Shown: positions 1-7,116 of the stretch, one piece after another
Layout of the letters: each line of letters begins with the position of its first letter
Position numbering within the stretch: position 1 is the first letter of the stretch
Assembly: GCA_937868245.1 (NCBI GenBank)
Contig: CALMMI010000751.1
Location: 1-8,979, forward strand
Length of the DNA: 8,979 bases
Direction: 5' to 3'
From: an uncultured Ignavibacteria bacterium
GTDB lineage: Bacteria > Bacteroidota > Ignavibacteria > Kapaibacteriales > UBA961
Made by a program: the position numbers and the translations under genes
The notes under the pieces: model-generated
What the model was told of the DNA's origin: nothing
What the model saw: the letters and a program-made list of their open reading frames with translations, nothing else
The model's database searches: none

Positions 1-54
1 GGGATGACGTAGTATTCATATTTTATTAACACTTAAAAAACATTCTTTCAGGTC

Positions 55-86
55 TCCCCCTTGATAAAGGGGGATTAAGGGGGATT
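55..86. repeat. G/C-rich hairpin with tandem AAGGGGGATT units
   Basis: TCCCCCTT (55-62) is perfectly complementary to AAGGGGGA (67-74) around a GATA loop. The unit AAGGGGGATT then occurs twice head-to-tail (67-76 and 77-86), so the left arm could pair with either copy. It sits in the 123 bp beyond the stop of the minus-strand acetyltransferase. That position would suit a terminator or a short interspersed palindromic repeat. Read on the minus strand it lacks a run of T after the stem, so an intrinsic terminator is not well supported. From memory, similar CCCCCTT/AAGGGGG elements recur between genes in several bacterial genomes; copy number in this genome cannot be seen here. Confidence 0.6.
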
Positions 87-123
87 TCTGCGCATGCTGT
101 TAAACAAATCATTTTCTATTAAA

Positions 124-735
124 CTATTTACGACTGCTCACCTTCTCCCGATACATCGCCTCTAATCTCTCTTTAACATCCGACCACTCCTCCGAAATTA
201 TACTATAATACGCCGTACTGCGCACTGTACCGTTATCCCGTATCATATCATTGCGCAGTATCCCCTCGAATATTCCGCCAATCTTCTCGATTGCCTTGCG
301 TGAACGTTTATTATTTTGGTCGGTGATAATTGTTACCCTGTTTACATTCAGCGTTTCAAATGCGTAGGTTAGGAGCAATAGCTTACATTCGAAGTTAACC
401 TCTGTTGCCCAGTAATCGGGATGATACCAAGTCCAGCCGATTTCCAATTTTTTGTGGTATTCATTTAGGTCTAAGAAACGGGTGCTTCCTATCAGCTTTT
501 TATCACGCTTGTGATAGACTACAAATGCGAATTCATCCCCCTTTTCCATCCCTTCTAGTGCTTTGGTATAGGCAAAGTTGAATTTTTCTGGGGTTGAGCT
601 GTCGTTAAGTGTGAATTCCCATATACGGGTGTCCATTGCAGCACTCTGGAGTTCAGGAAAATGTGTTTCGTCTAATGCTATAAGATCAACTGTCTCGCCA
701 TGCAGGGTTGTAGGGTATTGTATCCAGTTTGGCAT
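124..735 (-). CDS. GNAT family N-acetyltransferase (RimJ/RimL-like)
   Basis: A probable cytoplasmic acetyl-CoA-dependent N-acetyltransferase of the Acetyltransf_3/COG1670 type, about 203 residues, the usual single-domain length. The numbering here counts from the GTG at 744. An N-terminal strand (PTTLHGETVDL) is typical of the family. A core strand (EIGWTWYHPDYW, near residue 101) runs into WATEVNFECK, the acetyl-CoA-binding turn and helix; in this subfamily the usual GxGxA loop is replaced by a W-x-T-x-V-N-x-E-x-K pattern. The late signature NNKRSRKAIEKIGG (about 144-157) is the conserved N-x-x-S-x-x-A-x-x-K-x-G of GNATs. The acceptor cannot be predicted: RimJ/RimL act on ribosomal protein N-termini, but relatives acetylate small molecules or antibiotics. 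Start choice is open. ATG at 735 is used here, with GTG at 744 in the same frame as the alternative; neither has a Shine-Dalgarno sequence. Stop is TAG. Confidence 0.85.
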   Translation of the reverse strand: MPNWIQYPTTLHGETVDLIALDETHFPELQSAAMDTRIWEFTLNDSSTPEKFNFAYTKALEGMEKGDEFAFVVYHKRDKKLIGSTRFLDLNEYHKKLEIGWTWYHPDYWATEVNFECKLLLLTYAFETLNVNRVTIITDQNNKRSRKAIEKIGGIFEGILRNDMIRDNGTVRSTAYYSIISEEWSDVKERLEAMYREKVSSRK

Positions 736-773
736 AAAATTCACATAATTTTAGAGGAGTTTTGAAACTATAG

Positions 774-792
774 CCTACGGTTTAACCGTAGG
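774..792. repeat. 19-bp perfect palindrome between two genes
   Basis: CCTACGGTT, a single central T, then AACCGTAGG form a perfect inverted repeat, realistically an 8-bp stem with a TTA loop. It lies between the end of the methyltransferase gene (820) and the start of the acetyltransferase gene (735/744), both on the minus strand. On the minus strand the stem is followed by CTATAGTTTC rather than a T-tract, so it is not a standard intrinsic terminator. It could be an interspersed palindromic repeat, a processing site or an operator-like element. The sequence alone does not decide. Confidence 0.55.
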
Positions 793-819
793 TTGTTAAT
801 AGTTGGACAATCGTAATTC

Positions 820-2253
820 CTAACGACGTACAAGCTGCGCAATGGACTCCACATGATATGTATGCGGAAACATATCAACAGGTTGCACTTTTACGACATC
901 ATACTTTTCAGCCAATATTGCACAATCCCGTGCTTGAGTTGCAGGATTACAACTTACATACACTAACCGTGGAGGGGCAACCTCCAAAATATGTGCAAGA
1001 AGGGTCGTATGAACTCCTGCACGCGGCGGGTCGATTATTATCACATCAGGCGCGGGTAAACTTTGGAGAACTGCAAGGGCTGCCGGCTTATGCAAGTCTT
1101 CGGCAAAAAACTGCACGTTTGAAATTCCATTACGTTCAGCATTTGCCCTGGCATCCTCGATAGAACCGACCGATAATTCCACTCCAAAAGTATTCTTTAC
1201 AAGTTTTGCTGCCGGTAACGTAATCGAACCTGTACCGCAATATAAATCCCACAATGTTTCCTCTGGCTTGAGTTCTGCTGCTGCAATAATATCTCCCAGG
1301 AACTGCTCCAATTGCCATGGATTCGTTTGGAAAAATGAGAATGGAGATATACGGAACTCCACACCCAATACTTTTTCTGTAATAAAACCGCTTCCTTTGA
1401 TAATACGCGGCTCACCAACCGCTACCGGAGATGTTGTTCGATTGACAGCATGGATTATCGTTGTCAATTCCGTGAAAATTTCAGGAAATTTATTATCGAG
1501 CCACTCTATCATTTGCTCATCGGCTGGTTCGGTTGGTGGACTGGTTAGGACAACAACCATAATTTCCCCCGTAGCTGCACTACTGCGGACAACTACATTC
1601 CTTAAAAACCCCTTATGTTGCCTTGCATTATATGCCGATGCACCAAATTCCAATGCAACTTTGCGAATTTCACCTAACATTCTGCCGCTGATTTCATGTG
1701 CAATATAGCAGTTCATCACATCCAGCACTTTATCAAACCGTCCGGGTATATGTAAACCTAAAGCAAAATTCTTATGTGATTCATCTTCATCCATATTCAT
1801 TTCCACATCAGTAAGCCACCGTGATGCACCGAACGAAAATTCCATTTTATTTCTATAATGGAGTGTTCTCGGTGATGCAAGTGTATCCGTCAGCTCACCA
1901 ATCGGTACTTTCCCGATACGCTCAAAACTGTCTGCTACGTGCTGCTTTTTCCAGAGTAATTGCTCACTCATCGGCAAATTTTGCCATGAACATCCGCCGC
2001 AAACTCCAAAATGACTGCATACAGGAGTAACCCTCAGAGGTGATGGAGTGATGATTTCTTTAATCTTTGCTTCAGCATAACTCGATTTTTTGGTGAATAC
2101 TTCTGCAAGTATTACGTCACCGGGGACAGCTTGCTTTACAAAATGGACAATACCTTCGTGGCGGGCAATAGCCACACCTTCGAATCCAAGGGATTCAATT
2201 GTGAGTTCAACAAACTCATTAGGTCTTTTTCTTCGGGATGTTCTGCGGGACAC
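820..2253 (-). CDS. rlmD: 23S rRNA (uracil-C5)-methyltransferase, RlmD/RumA type
   Basis: A 477-residue SAM-dependent RNA methyltransferase that makes 5-methyluridine. The domains follow the family order. There is a basic N-terminus, then a TRAM RNA-binding domain (about 11-72). An iron-sulfur site follows, with Cys79, Cys85 and Cys88 (C-x5-C-G-G-C), and Cys182 as the likely fourth ligand. The Rossmann methyltransferase core carries SFFQTN (306-311), the SAM loop DLYCGTG (336-342), GVE (357-359), DPPRAG (408-413) and SCNP (434-437) with catalytic Cys435. The C-terminal DMFPHTYHVE holds the conserved late Glu469. The [4Fe-4S] cysteines, TRAM domain and length fit RlmD (U1939 in E. coli) or RlmCD better than TrmA. 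Target position cannot be fixed from sequence, so the symbol is the conventional choice. Start is GTG; no in-frame ATG lies between it and an upstream stop, and AAAGGA sits 7 nt ahead. Divergent from the amidase gene. Confidence 0.93.
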   Translation of the reverse strand: MSRRTSRRKRPNEFVELTIESLGFEGVAIARHEGIVHFVKQAVPGDVILAEVFTKKSSYAEAKIKEIITPSPLRVTPVCSHFGVCGGCSWQNLPMSEQLLWKKQHVADSFERIGKVPIGELTDTLASPRTLHYRNKMEFSFGASRWLTDVEMNMDEDESHKNFALGLHIPGRFDKVLDVMNCYIAHEISGRMLGEIRKVALEFGASAYNARQHKGFLRNVVVRSSAATGEIMVVVLTSPPTEPADEQMIEWLDNKFPEIFTELTTIIHAVNRTTSPVAVGEPRIIKGSGFITEKVLGVEFRISPFSFFQTNPWQLEQFLGDIIAAAELKPEETLWDLYCGTGSITLPAAKLVKNTFGVELSVGSIEDARANAERNGISNVQFFAEDLHKPAALAVLQSLPAPDVIIIDPPRAGVHTTLLAHILEVAPPRLVYVSCNPATQARDCAILAEKYDVVKVQPVDMFPHTYHVESIAQLVRR

Positions 2254-2260
2254 TATTGTT

Positions 2261-2266
2261 TCCTTT
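2261..2266 (-). promoter_or_regulatory. Shine-Dalgarno of the methyltransferase gene
   Basis: On the minus strand AAAGGA lies 7 nt upstream of the GTG at 2253. It supports this non-ATG start, the only plausible one because an in-frame stop occurs about six codons further upstream. Confidence 0.6.
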
Positions 2267-2284
2267 AATTTTCAAATATTTTGG

Positions 2285-2292
2285 CAAAAATA
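2285..2292 (-). promoter_or_regulatory. Candidate -7 box for the methyltransferase gene
   Basis: TATTTTTG on the minus strand matches the Bacteroidota TAnnTTTG -7 consensus and would place the transcript start about 25 nt before the GTG. No TTG is found at the expected -33 spacing, so this is a weak call in an AT-rich region. Confidence 0.28.
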
Positions 2293-2315
2293 CGGGTAAA
2301 ACACTTGAAAAATGG

Positions 2316-2323
2316 TAATTTTG
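2316..2323 (+). promoter_or_regulatory. Candidate -7 box for the amidase gene
   Basis: TAATTTTG fits TAnnTTTG and would give a leader of roughly 50 nt before the amidase ATG. A -33 TTG at the usual distance is missing. It lies in the 125-bp divergent intergenic region, about 25 bp from the candidate box on the other strand. Confidence 0.3.
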
Positions 2324-2378
2324 CTTTATACACTCAAAAAGTAATAGGATACATGGGTATATAACGACAAAAATAAGC

Positions 2379-4268
2379 ATGAATAAAACAATATCATTCG
2401 ATACAAATTTTAATCACATAGGATTATCAACCCCTTTCTCTCAATGCTTGTTACGGGTTATTTCTATCTTTTCGATTGTCTGCTTTTCTGCGGAAATTCG
2501 AGCAGCAGTCCCGGAAGCAAATTTGTCCACCCCATTTACAATAGTACTTCCTTCCGAAAAATCGAATCAAATATCACTTCGCACTGTTAACAGCCGAAGC
2601 TATGCCTCGCTTGCTCAATTGTCACGTGCAGCATTTCCGGGCAGTATTTGTACACCTTCCAGAAATGAGATTTCATTCAAAACTGAAAAACTACGTTTTG
2701 CTCCATCTTCATTTATGGTACTTCGAGAAAACTCCGAGGGCAGTAGGGTTGCGCAAATGAACCTCCCTGCAATAACGATGGACGGTGAACTGTTTATTCC
2801 CGCAATGCAATTCTTCCCTACACTCGAAACACTCGGACTTTTTAGAGTTTCGTTGGGTCAAAGTAAAGTGGTTCTTCGAATGTTCGGACAAACACCACCA
2901 TCAGCATCCTTAATAGATGCACCAGTTTTTTTCGAGCAGCGTTCTCAACCTGCTGACTCCCATTCTCCAAAAGTCATTCCCGGTCGATATGCATTGCCTC
3001 CCGACTTGAAAGTTAGAAAAGATGTAGTCATACAGAAAAACACTGATGAAACAGAACATGACGTAACTGAAAACATCGACCCCGTCACTCATAATCCATT
3101 ACCATTAGGCGATAATAATCAATTCCAGACAATTTCTGCTTCTCCCGGAGGAATTCCGGATGCATCGTTTGAATCTGAGCAAACAGGAGCAGTAACCAGA
3201 ATTACATCCTTGCTGGCATCCAAGAAATCAGAAGAGAGCACCGAAATTTTGTTTCGTTCCAATACACCTGTTTCTGAGTTTCAGAAACCTGAAATCCAGG
3301 GTAATGAAGTAACAATTCGATTCCCCAATGTTGCCAGTGGTGTCAGTTCTTTTGATGAAATTGAGCAAGTTTTTCCTTGCTCAGAGGTTCGTTCAGAAAC
3401 TTCAAAGAACACAGTTTCTTTTCGTTTTCTGCTGAAAGTTGAACCAACTTCCTGCTCAGCCAGACGTGTTGGTGAACGGGGTATCGCTTTATCAATCGAA
3501 TATCCTCATTCGGAATTGAGCGAAAAAGCTAATTCAGATTATGCAAAGAAACGCTGGGATTTGGATGTGATTGTGCTCGATGCCGGTCATGGAGGAGAAG
3601 ATGCAGGTGCAATCAGTATCAATGGACATAAGGAAAAAGACATAACACTTGCTATTGCCAAAAAGACAAGGGAATTCCTGAAAGAATATCTGCCTACTAC
3701 CAAAGTAGTGATGACCCGCTCTAACGATACGTTTATCGAACTTGAGCGGCGCACTCAGATTGCAAACAAGTCTGGCGGTAAATTGTTTTTAAGCATTCAT
3801 TGTAATTCGATGCCTACCAAGCCAAATCCGGCTCACGGTTTTGAAAGTTATATCCTGCGTCCGGGTCGTAATGCAGATGCGGTAAGAGTGGCTGACCGTG
3901 AAAATGCTGTTATTAAACTGGAGAAACGTAAAGATAAATATCAAGAACTAAGCGAAGAAAAATTAATTGTGGCAACAATGGCACAAAGTTCATTTGTAAA
4001 GTTCAGCGAGCAATTTGCCTCCACAGTCCAGGATGAAGTTGGAAAATCCATCACTCTTCATAACCGGGGAGTGAATCAAGCAGGGTTTTATGTACTGGTC
4101 GGTTCTTCGATGCCGAATGTACTTTTCGAGACTGCCTTTCTTTCAAATACAGAAGATGAGAAATTCATAACATCTGAAAAAGGTCAGGAAAAAATAGCAG
4201 AGGGTATTGCAAAGGCAATTAAACGATATGCTTCCGAATATGCTGTACGGCTGCAAAAGAGTAAGTAG
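2379..4268 (+). CDS. Exported N-acetylmuramoyl-L-alanine amidase (Amidase_3) with N-terminal AMIN-like region
   Basis: A 629-residue zinc amidase that cleaves the bond between MurNAc and the stem peptide of peptidoglycan, acting in the periplasm during cell separation or wall turnover. A signal peptide has an unusually long n-region and a hydrophobic stretch at about 23-39, with likely cleavage after Ala42. Residues 50-170 look like an all-beta/alpha substrate-handling fold reminiscent of copper-amine-oxidase N-terminal domains (weak). Residues 170-265 are a polar, low-complexity linker. Residues 265-376 resemble an AMIN domain, which localises amidases to the wall or outer membrane. The catalytic domain spans 394-617. 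Zinc ligands His404 (DAGHGG), Glu419 (HKEKD) and His474 (SIHCN) and catalytic Glu584 (LFETAFLSN) are all present, as are the conserved MTRSND and ERRTQIAN stretches, so the enzyme should be active. The ATG has no Shine-Dalgarno sequence; the next in-frame Met is past residue 100. It ends 84 bp before the tRNA gene. Confidence 0.93.
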   Translation: MNKTISFDTNFNHIGLSTPFSQCLLRVISIFSIVCFSAEIRAAVPEANLSTPFTIVLPSEKSNQISLRTVNSRSYASLAQLSRAAFPGSICTPSRNEISFKTEKLRFAPSSFMVLRENSEGSRVAQMNLPAITMDGELFIPAMQFFPTLETLGLFRVSLGQSKVVLRMFGQTPPSASLIDAPVFFEQRSQPADSHSPKVIPGRYALPPDLKVRKDVVIQKNTDETEHDVTENIDPVTHNPLPLGDNNQFQTISASPGGIPDASFESEQTGAVTRITSLLASKKSEESTEILFRSNTPVSEFQKPEIQGNEVTIRFPNVASGVSSFDEIEQVFPCSEVRSETSKNTVSFRFLLKVEPTSCSARRVGERGIALSIEYPHSELSEKANSDYAKKRWDLDVIVLDAGHGGEDAGAISINGHKEKDITLAIAKKTREFLKEYLPTTKVVMTRSNDTFIELERRTQIANKSGGKLFLSIHCNSMPTKPNPAHGFESYILRPGRNADAVRVADRENAVIKLEKRKDKYQELSEEKLIVATMAQSSFVKFSEQFASTVQDEVGKSITLHNRGVNQAGFYVLVGSSMPNVLFETAFLSNTEDEKFITSEKGQEKIAEGIAKAIKRYASEYAVRLQKSK

Positions 4269-4312
4269 TATGTTGGATTCCGATGAATTATAACTCCCCA
4301 AAAGAAATTCCA

Positions 4313-4342
4313 TTGCCAATTATAAAACATTCCGTATATTTG
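4313..4342 (+). promoter_or_regulatory. Bacteroidota-type promoter of the tRNA-fMet gene
   Basis: TTG at 4313-4315 is followed after 19 nt by TATATTTG at 4335-4342, an exact match to TAnnTTTG. The spacing is that of the Bacteroidota housekeeping sigma factor. The predicted transcript start falls a few nt before the mature tRNA 5' end at 4353, so the tRNA is probably transcribed on its own. Confidence 0.6.
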
Positions 4343-4352
4343 TAATCTGAAT

Positions 4353-4425
<73 letters not shown>

Positions 4426-4434
4426 CACAAAAAT

Positions 4435-4468
4435 AAAAAGCTCTTCCATACCGGAAGAGCTTTTTTTT
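4435..4468. terminator. Bidirectional intrinsic terminator
   Basis: GCTCTTCC (4440-4447) pairs perfectly with GGAAGAGC (4453-4460) around the loop ATACC. The stem is extended by A/T pairs and followed by eight T on the plus strand, ending the tRNA transcript. On the minus strand the same stem is followed by TTTTTATTTTTG, so it should also stop the convergent lipoprotein gene, whose stop codon lies about 30 bp away. Confidence 0.9.
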
Positions 4469-4495
4469 GTTTGGGGTGTTATTCAGTACTAAACA

Positions 4496-4996
4496 CTAAT
4501 ACGTTTTCGAAATAAACGTATAGTTTCTACCAGGAGCAGAAAATATTTGAAATTGAGATACATGATGATATACCGGCACAGGGGAGCAAAGTACTGTTGA
4601 AGATCCCTTTTCATTGGGATTCTTATTAATAATCGTCATTGCAGACGGCTGACCGTATGAATGCCAAACTTTCAGAGTGTCATTCACTCTTTTTGAATTG
4701 AATGGTAAACGGCTGGAAGGACTATCATTCGTTTTAACTGTAATTACGATTTTGATGGTATCCCCCAGATTTTGATTGTAACTATATACAGGTATAATAG
4801 AATTTTCGCCTGTAAAATAATAACTTGAGAATACTACAAACTTCAAACTGTCATCATGCAGGGGCACAATAACAGAAAGAGAGTCTTTATATGTAGTTTC
4901 AGGATTTGAATGAAGGTCTCCACACATATCCTGACAACTTTGAAGCAGTAGGATACTACTCGAAAAAAACAGCAGGAGTGCAAATTTTATTTTCAT
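4496..4996 (-). CDS. Hypothetical lipoprotein
   Basis: A 166-residue protein that I do not recognise. The N-terminus has Lys-Ile-Lys, a leucine/phenylalanine-rich core (about 6-18) and a lipobox LQSC, making Cys21 the probable lipidated residue after signal peptidase II cleavage. Gln at -2 is a loose but acceptable lipobox. The mature part is mostly short polar and hydrophobic alternations (for example SLSVIVPL and IKIVITVK), suggesting a small beta-sandwich. Two more cysteines, Cys25 and Cys136, could form a disulfide. It probably sits on the periplasmic or outer-membrane face. It lies 79 bp downstream of the OmpA-family gene on the same strand with no terminator visible between them, so it may be the last gene of that operon. 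No Shine-Dalgarno sequence precedes the ATG, only an AT-rich leader. Function unknown. Confidence 0.75.
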   Translation of the reverse strand: MKIKFALLLFFSSSILLLQSCQDMCGDLHSNPETTYKDSLSVIVPLHDDSLKFVVFSSYYFTGENSIIPVYSYNQNLGDTIKIVITVKTNDSPSSRLPFNSKRVNDTLKVWHSYGQPSAMTIINKNPNEKGSSTVLCSPVPVYHHVSQFQIFSAPGRNYTFISKTY

Positions 4997-5075
4997 ATTT
5001 TTATAAACGGTTATTGATGAAAATTGTATAAAAAATCGTATCTAAGTTATTTATTTGGCATCGATTCTCCAACCT

Positions 5076-7091
5076 CTACTTCGGTGTCTCTACCGTAATA
5101 ACAACCGTTCTGTTATAAAACCTGCCTTCGGGCAAAGCATTCGGGAAGAAATCGCTCTCTCCATCCCCTGAAAGTTCTGCATTTGTAAGCCCGAGAGCAG
5201 TGGCGGTTGCCTTTGCACGGTCAAAAGAAAGCTTACGGTTATATGCTTCATCACCCAAATGGTCTGTTGTTCCTGAAATCGAAACTGTTGAACGAGGCGT
5301 AAGAGAACTTTTTACAAATTCTGCAATACTTTTATTTGGAGAAGAAAGATCAGAGCGGTCAAAATCGAATACAATCAAAGAGTATTTATCTACAGTTTTA
5401 TCTGCTCGTTGTTCATCAATTTTTCGACGTAATGTAAGAAGTTCAACTGGAATTGTTTTTTCTTGAGATGTTTTATCCTTACTCCCCACAACTTCGATAG
5501 ATTCCCCTATCGACGAAACAAAATCCGAAAGTCTGAAATCCACCGGATGCAATGCATCCGACTTTACTGTTGAAAGTACCTTGTCTTTTGAACTGATAGT
5601 GACATTTACATCTTTTTCGGTATTAAAACGAAGAATTGCAGGACTTACATTTCGTAATGTATCCCTAGACATCACAGGAGCTAAGATTGCACTATTCTCC
5701 GAACTGAATTCAACCCTTCTATTTTCAGCATCCGAAGCAGAAACATCAATGTCAGCACTGCGTGACGGATTTCCGGGAAGGTTTCTACTTTCTGTTTTAA
5801 TGCGTTTTGAAGGAATACTCCACACATTAACAAGATAGTTCCTTACCGCTTCAGCTCGGCTTGCTGATAGATTTTTTTGACCTCGTTCTTCTCCTACATC
5901 AGAGTTGCAACCGGTTAGTTTTAAAATTGCATCCGGATTTTCGATCATCCTTTTCCCAATGATATTCAAAATTTGATAATAGACATCAAGCGTTTGTGAA
6001 TGTGCAGCCTCGTTAAGAGAAAAAGATGCTTTTTCAGATTGAGATAATGAGGAGTATCTATCAGGAATTTTTGAACTGTTCGACTCAAAAAAAACATACG
6101 GTAATAAGGGTTTTAACTGTGTTGAAATAAATTCTTCGATACGAACCCCATTTATTGGAGACTTTTCACCTTTTTCCGAAATCCCGAACACATCAAATTT
6201 AAGAGTTGGTTTTACTGAAGGTTTTGATGTTACTTTGGTTTTCTCAGTATTTTCTTTTGTGGGAGTTTCTACAATTTGGGGAGAAGTAACTGTTGGAACT
6301 TGTGGAACAGTACTGGGTGTTTGTGATGCTGATTGAGGGGCATATTTCAGAGCAATCCCGATTTGAAAAGCATTTGCTTTCCATACAACACTTTCCGTTA
6401 GGTTAGATAACCCAATGTGAAACATTGCTTCGGGTGCAATTACCATAGAACGGGAACGGTTAAGCGGTAATTCCATACTCGCCCCGATTATCAGGGATGT
6501 CTGAAATTTATTAACCTCTGATAATTCTCCTGAAAACTCATTCCTTGTTCTTTTAAAGTTTTCCTTAAAAACCAAACCTTCGGCTTTCATTTCTTCCACT
6601 TGCTCATAGGTAACTCCACCAAGCGACGACATCTCAACTCCCGTATGAAAACGTAAGCCACCAATTGGGTTAAATGTTATCATCGGAGTAATTCCTATTG
6701 TTGACAGCTTGGCTTTGATTCTATGCTCTATTGCAGCATCGGGATAATATTGACCATCTGACAAACGCAAAGCCGGAACATATTCTTCCCGAACTAATGT
6801 TGCATCTAAAGTAGAATATCCTGCTCGAAGTGTAACCCAAATTTTCTTTGAAATCGAGAACTCATACAAAGCACCAATAGCAAAACCACCACCTGTTCCG
6901 TTTTCAAATTTTGGACAACAATTCGGAACTCCGGGTAATGCTCTGAAATCGGCAGTGTGAAAATTAATGCTGTACCCGCCAAATACACCGTAACGCTCAG
7001 TTGAAGTAGATTGTGCATGAATGGTGTGTACTTCTTCAAACAGCGTAAGCACTACAATAACATATAAGATTCGTGTAAAAAAAGATGTCAT
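5076..7091 (-). CDS. Outer-membrane beta-barrel protein with two OmpA-like domains
   Basis: About 671 residues from the chosen start; numbering here counts from an upstream ATG at 7109. A signal peptide (7-33, ending HAQ) leads into a predicted outer-membrane barrel (about 38-257) with alternating strands such as GGGFAIGALYEF. A Pro/Thr/Lys linker (258-302) follows. The first OmpA-like domain (about 335-470) includes VFFESNSSKIPDRY, NLSASRAEAV and AENRRVE. A beta-rich spacer (about 487-560) leads to a second OmpA-like domain (575-677) with IVFDFDRSDL, GTTDHLG and LSFDRAKA. OmpA-like domains bind the diaminopimelate of peptidoglycan, so the protein should tether the outer membrane to the wall. 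The second domain keeps the canonical binding pair (Asp616, Arg631). The first keeps Arg418 but has Ser403 where the Asp is expected, with Asp404 next to it. GGAG 7 nt before the ATG at 7091 favours that start over 7109. It follows the T9SS-protein gene by 25 bp and is probably co-transcribed. Confidence 0.88.
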   Translation of the reverse strand: MTSFFTRILYVIVVLTLFEEVHTIHAQSTSTERYGVFGGYSINFHTADFRALPGVPNCCPKFENGTGGGFAIGALYEFSISKKIWVTLRAGYSTLDATLVREEYVPALRLSDGQYYPDAAIEHRIKAKLSTIGITPMITFNPIGGLRFHTGVEMSSLGGVTYEQVEEMKAEGLVFKENFKRTRNEFSGELSEVNKFQTSLIIGASMELPLNRSRSMVIAPEAMFHIGLSNLTESVVWKANAFQIGIALKYAPQSASQTPSTVPQVPTVTSPQIVETPTKENTEKTKVTSKPSVKPTLKFDVFGISEKGEKSPINGVRIEEFISTQLKPLLPYVFFESNSSKIPDRYSSLSQSEKASFSLNEAAHSQTLDVYYQILNIIGKRMIENPDAILKLTGCNSDVGEERGQKNLSASRAEAVRNYLVNVWSIPSKRIKTESRNLPGNPSRSADIDVSASDAENRRVEFSSENSAILAPVMSRDTLRNVSPAILRFNTEKDVNVTISSKDKVLSTVKSDALHPVDFRLSDFVSSIGESIEVVGSKDKTSQEKTIPVELLTLRRKIDEQRADKTVDKYSLIVFDFDRSDLSSPNKSIAEFVKSSLTPRSTVSISGTTDHLGDEAYNRKLSFDRAKATATALGLTNAELSGDGESDFFPNALPEGRFYNRTVVITVETPK

Positions 7092-7098
7092 GATGAAG

Positions 7099-7102
7099 CT
7101 CC
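7099..7102 (-). promoter_or_regulatory. Shine-Dalgarno deciding the OmpA-family start
   Basis: GGAG on the minus strand lies 7 nt upstream of the ATG at 7091, inside what would be codons of the longer version starting at 7109. That upstream ATG has no comparable motif, and the shorter start gives a cleaner signal peptide (MTSFFTRILYVIVV). Confidence 0.6.
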
Positions 7103-7116
7103 GGTACATAGATAAA

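Noticed and set aside
1..123. A gene end or small RNA at the left edge
   Set aside because: No convincing reading frame or RNA fold beyond the hairpin repeat is visible.
858..2299. Several open frames on the plus strand and other minus frames across the methyltransferase gene
   Set aside because: They overlap a clearly recognised gene with intact motifs from end to end and show no domain signature; they are shadows.
5544..5560. 17-nt perfect inverted repeat CGGATGCA-A-TGCATCCG
   Set aside because: It lies inside the OmpA-family coding sequence in a normal protein stretch (SDALHP) with no T-tract or regulatory context; chance is enough.
5200..5838. Plus-strand open frames antisense to the OmpA-family gene
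   Set aside because: Short, no recognisable motif or start signal, fully inside a well-supported gene.
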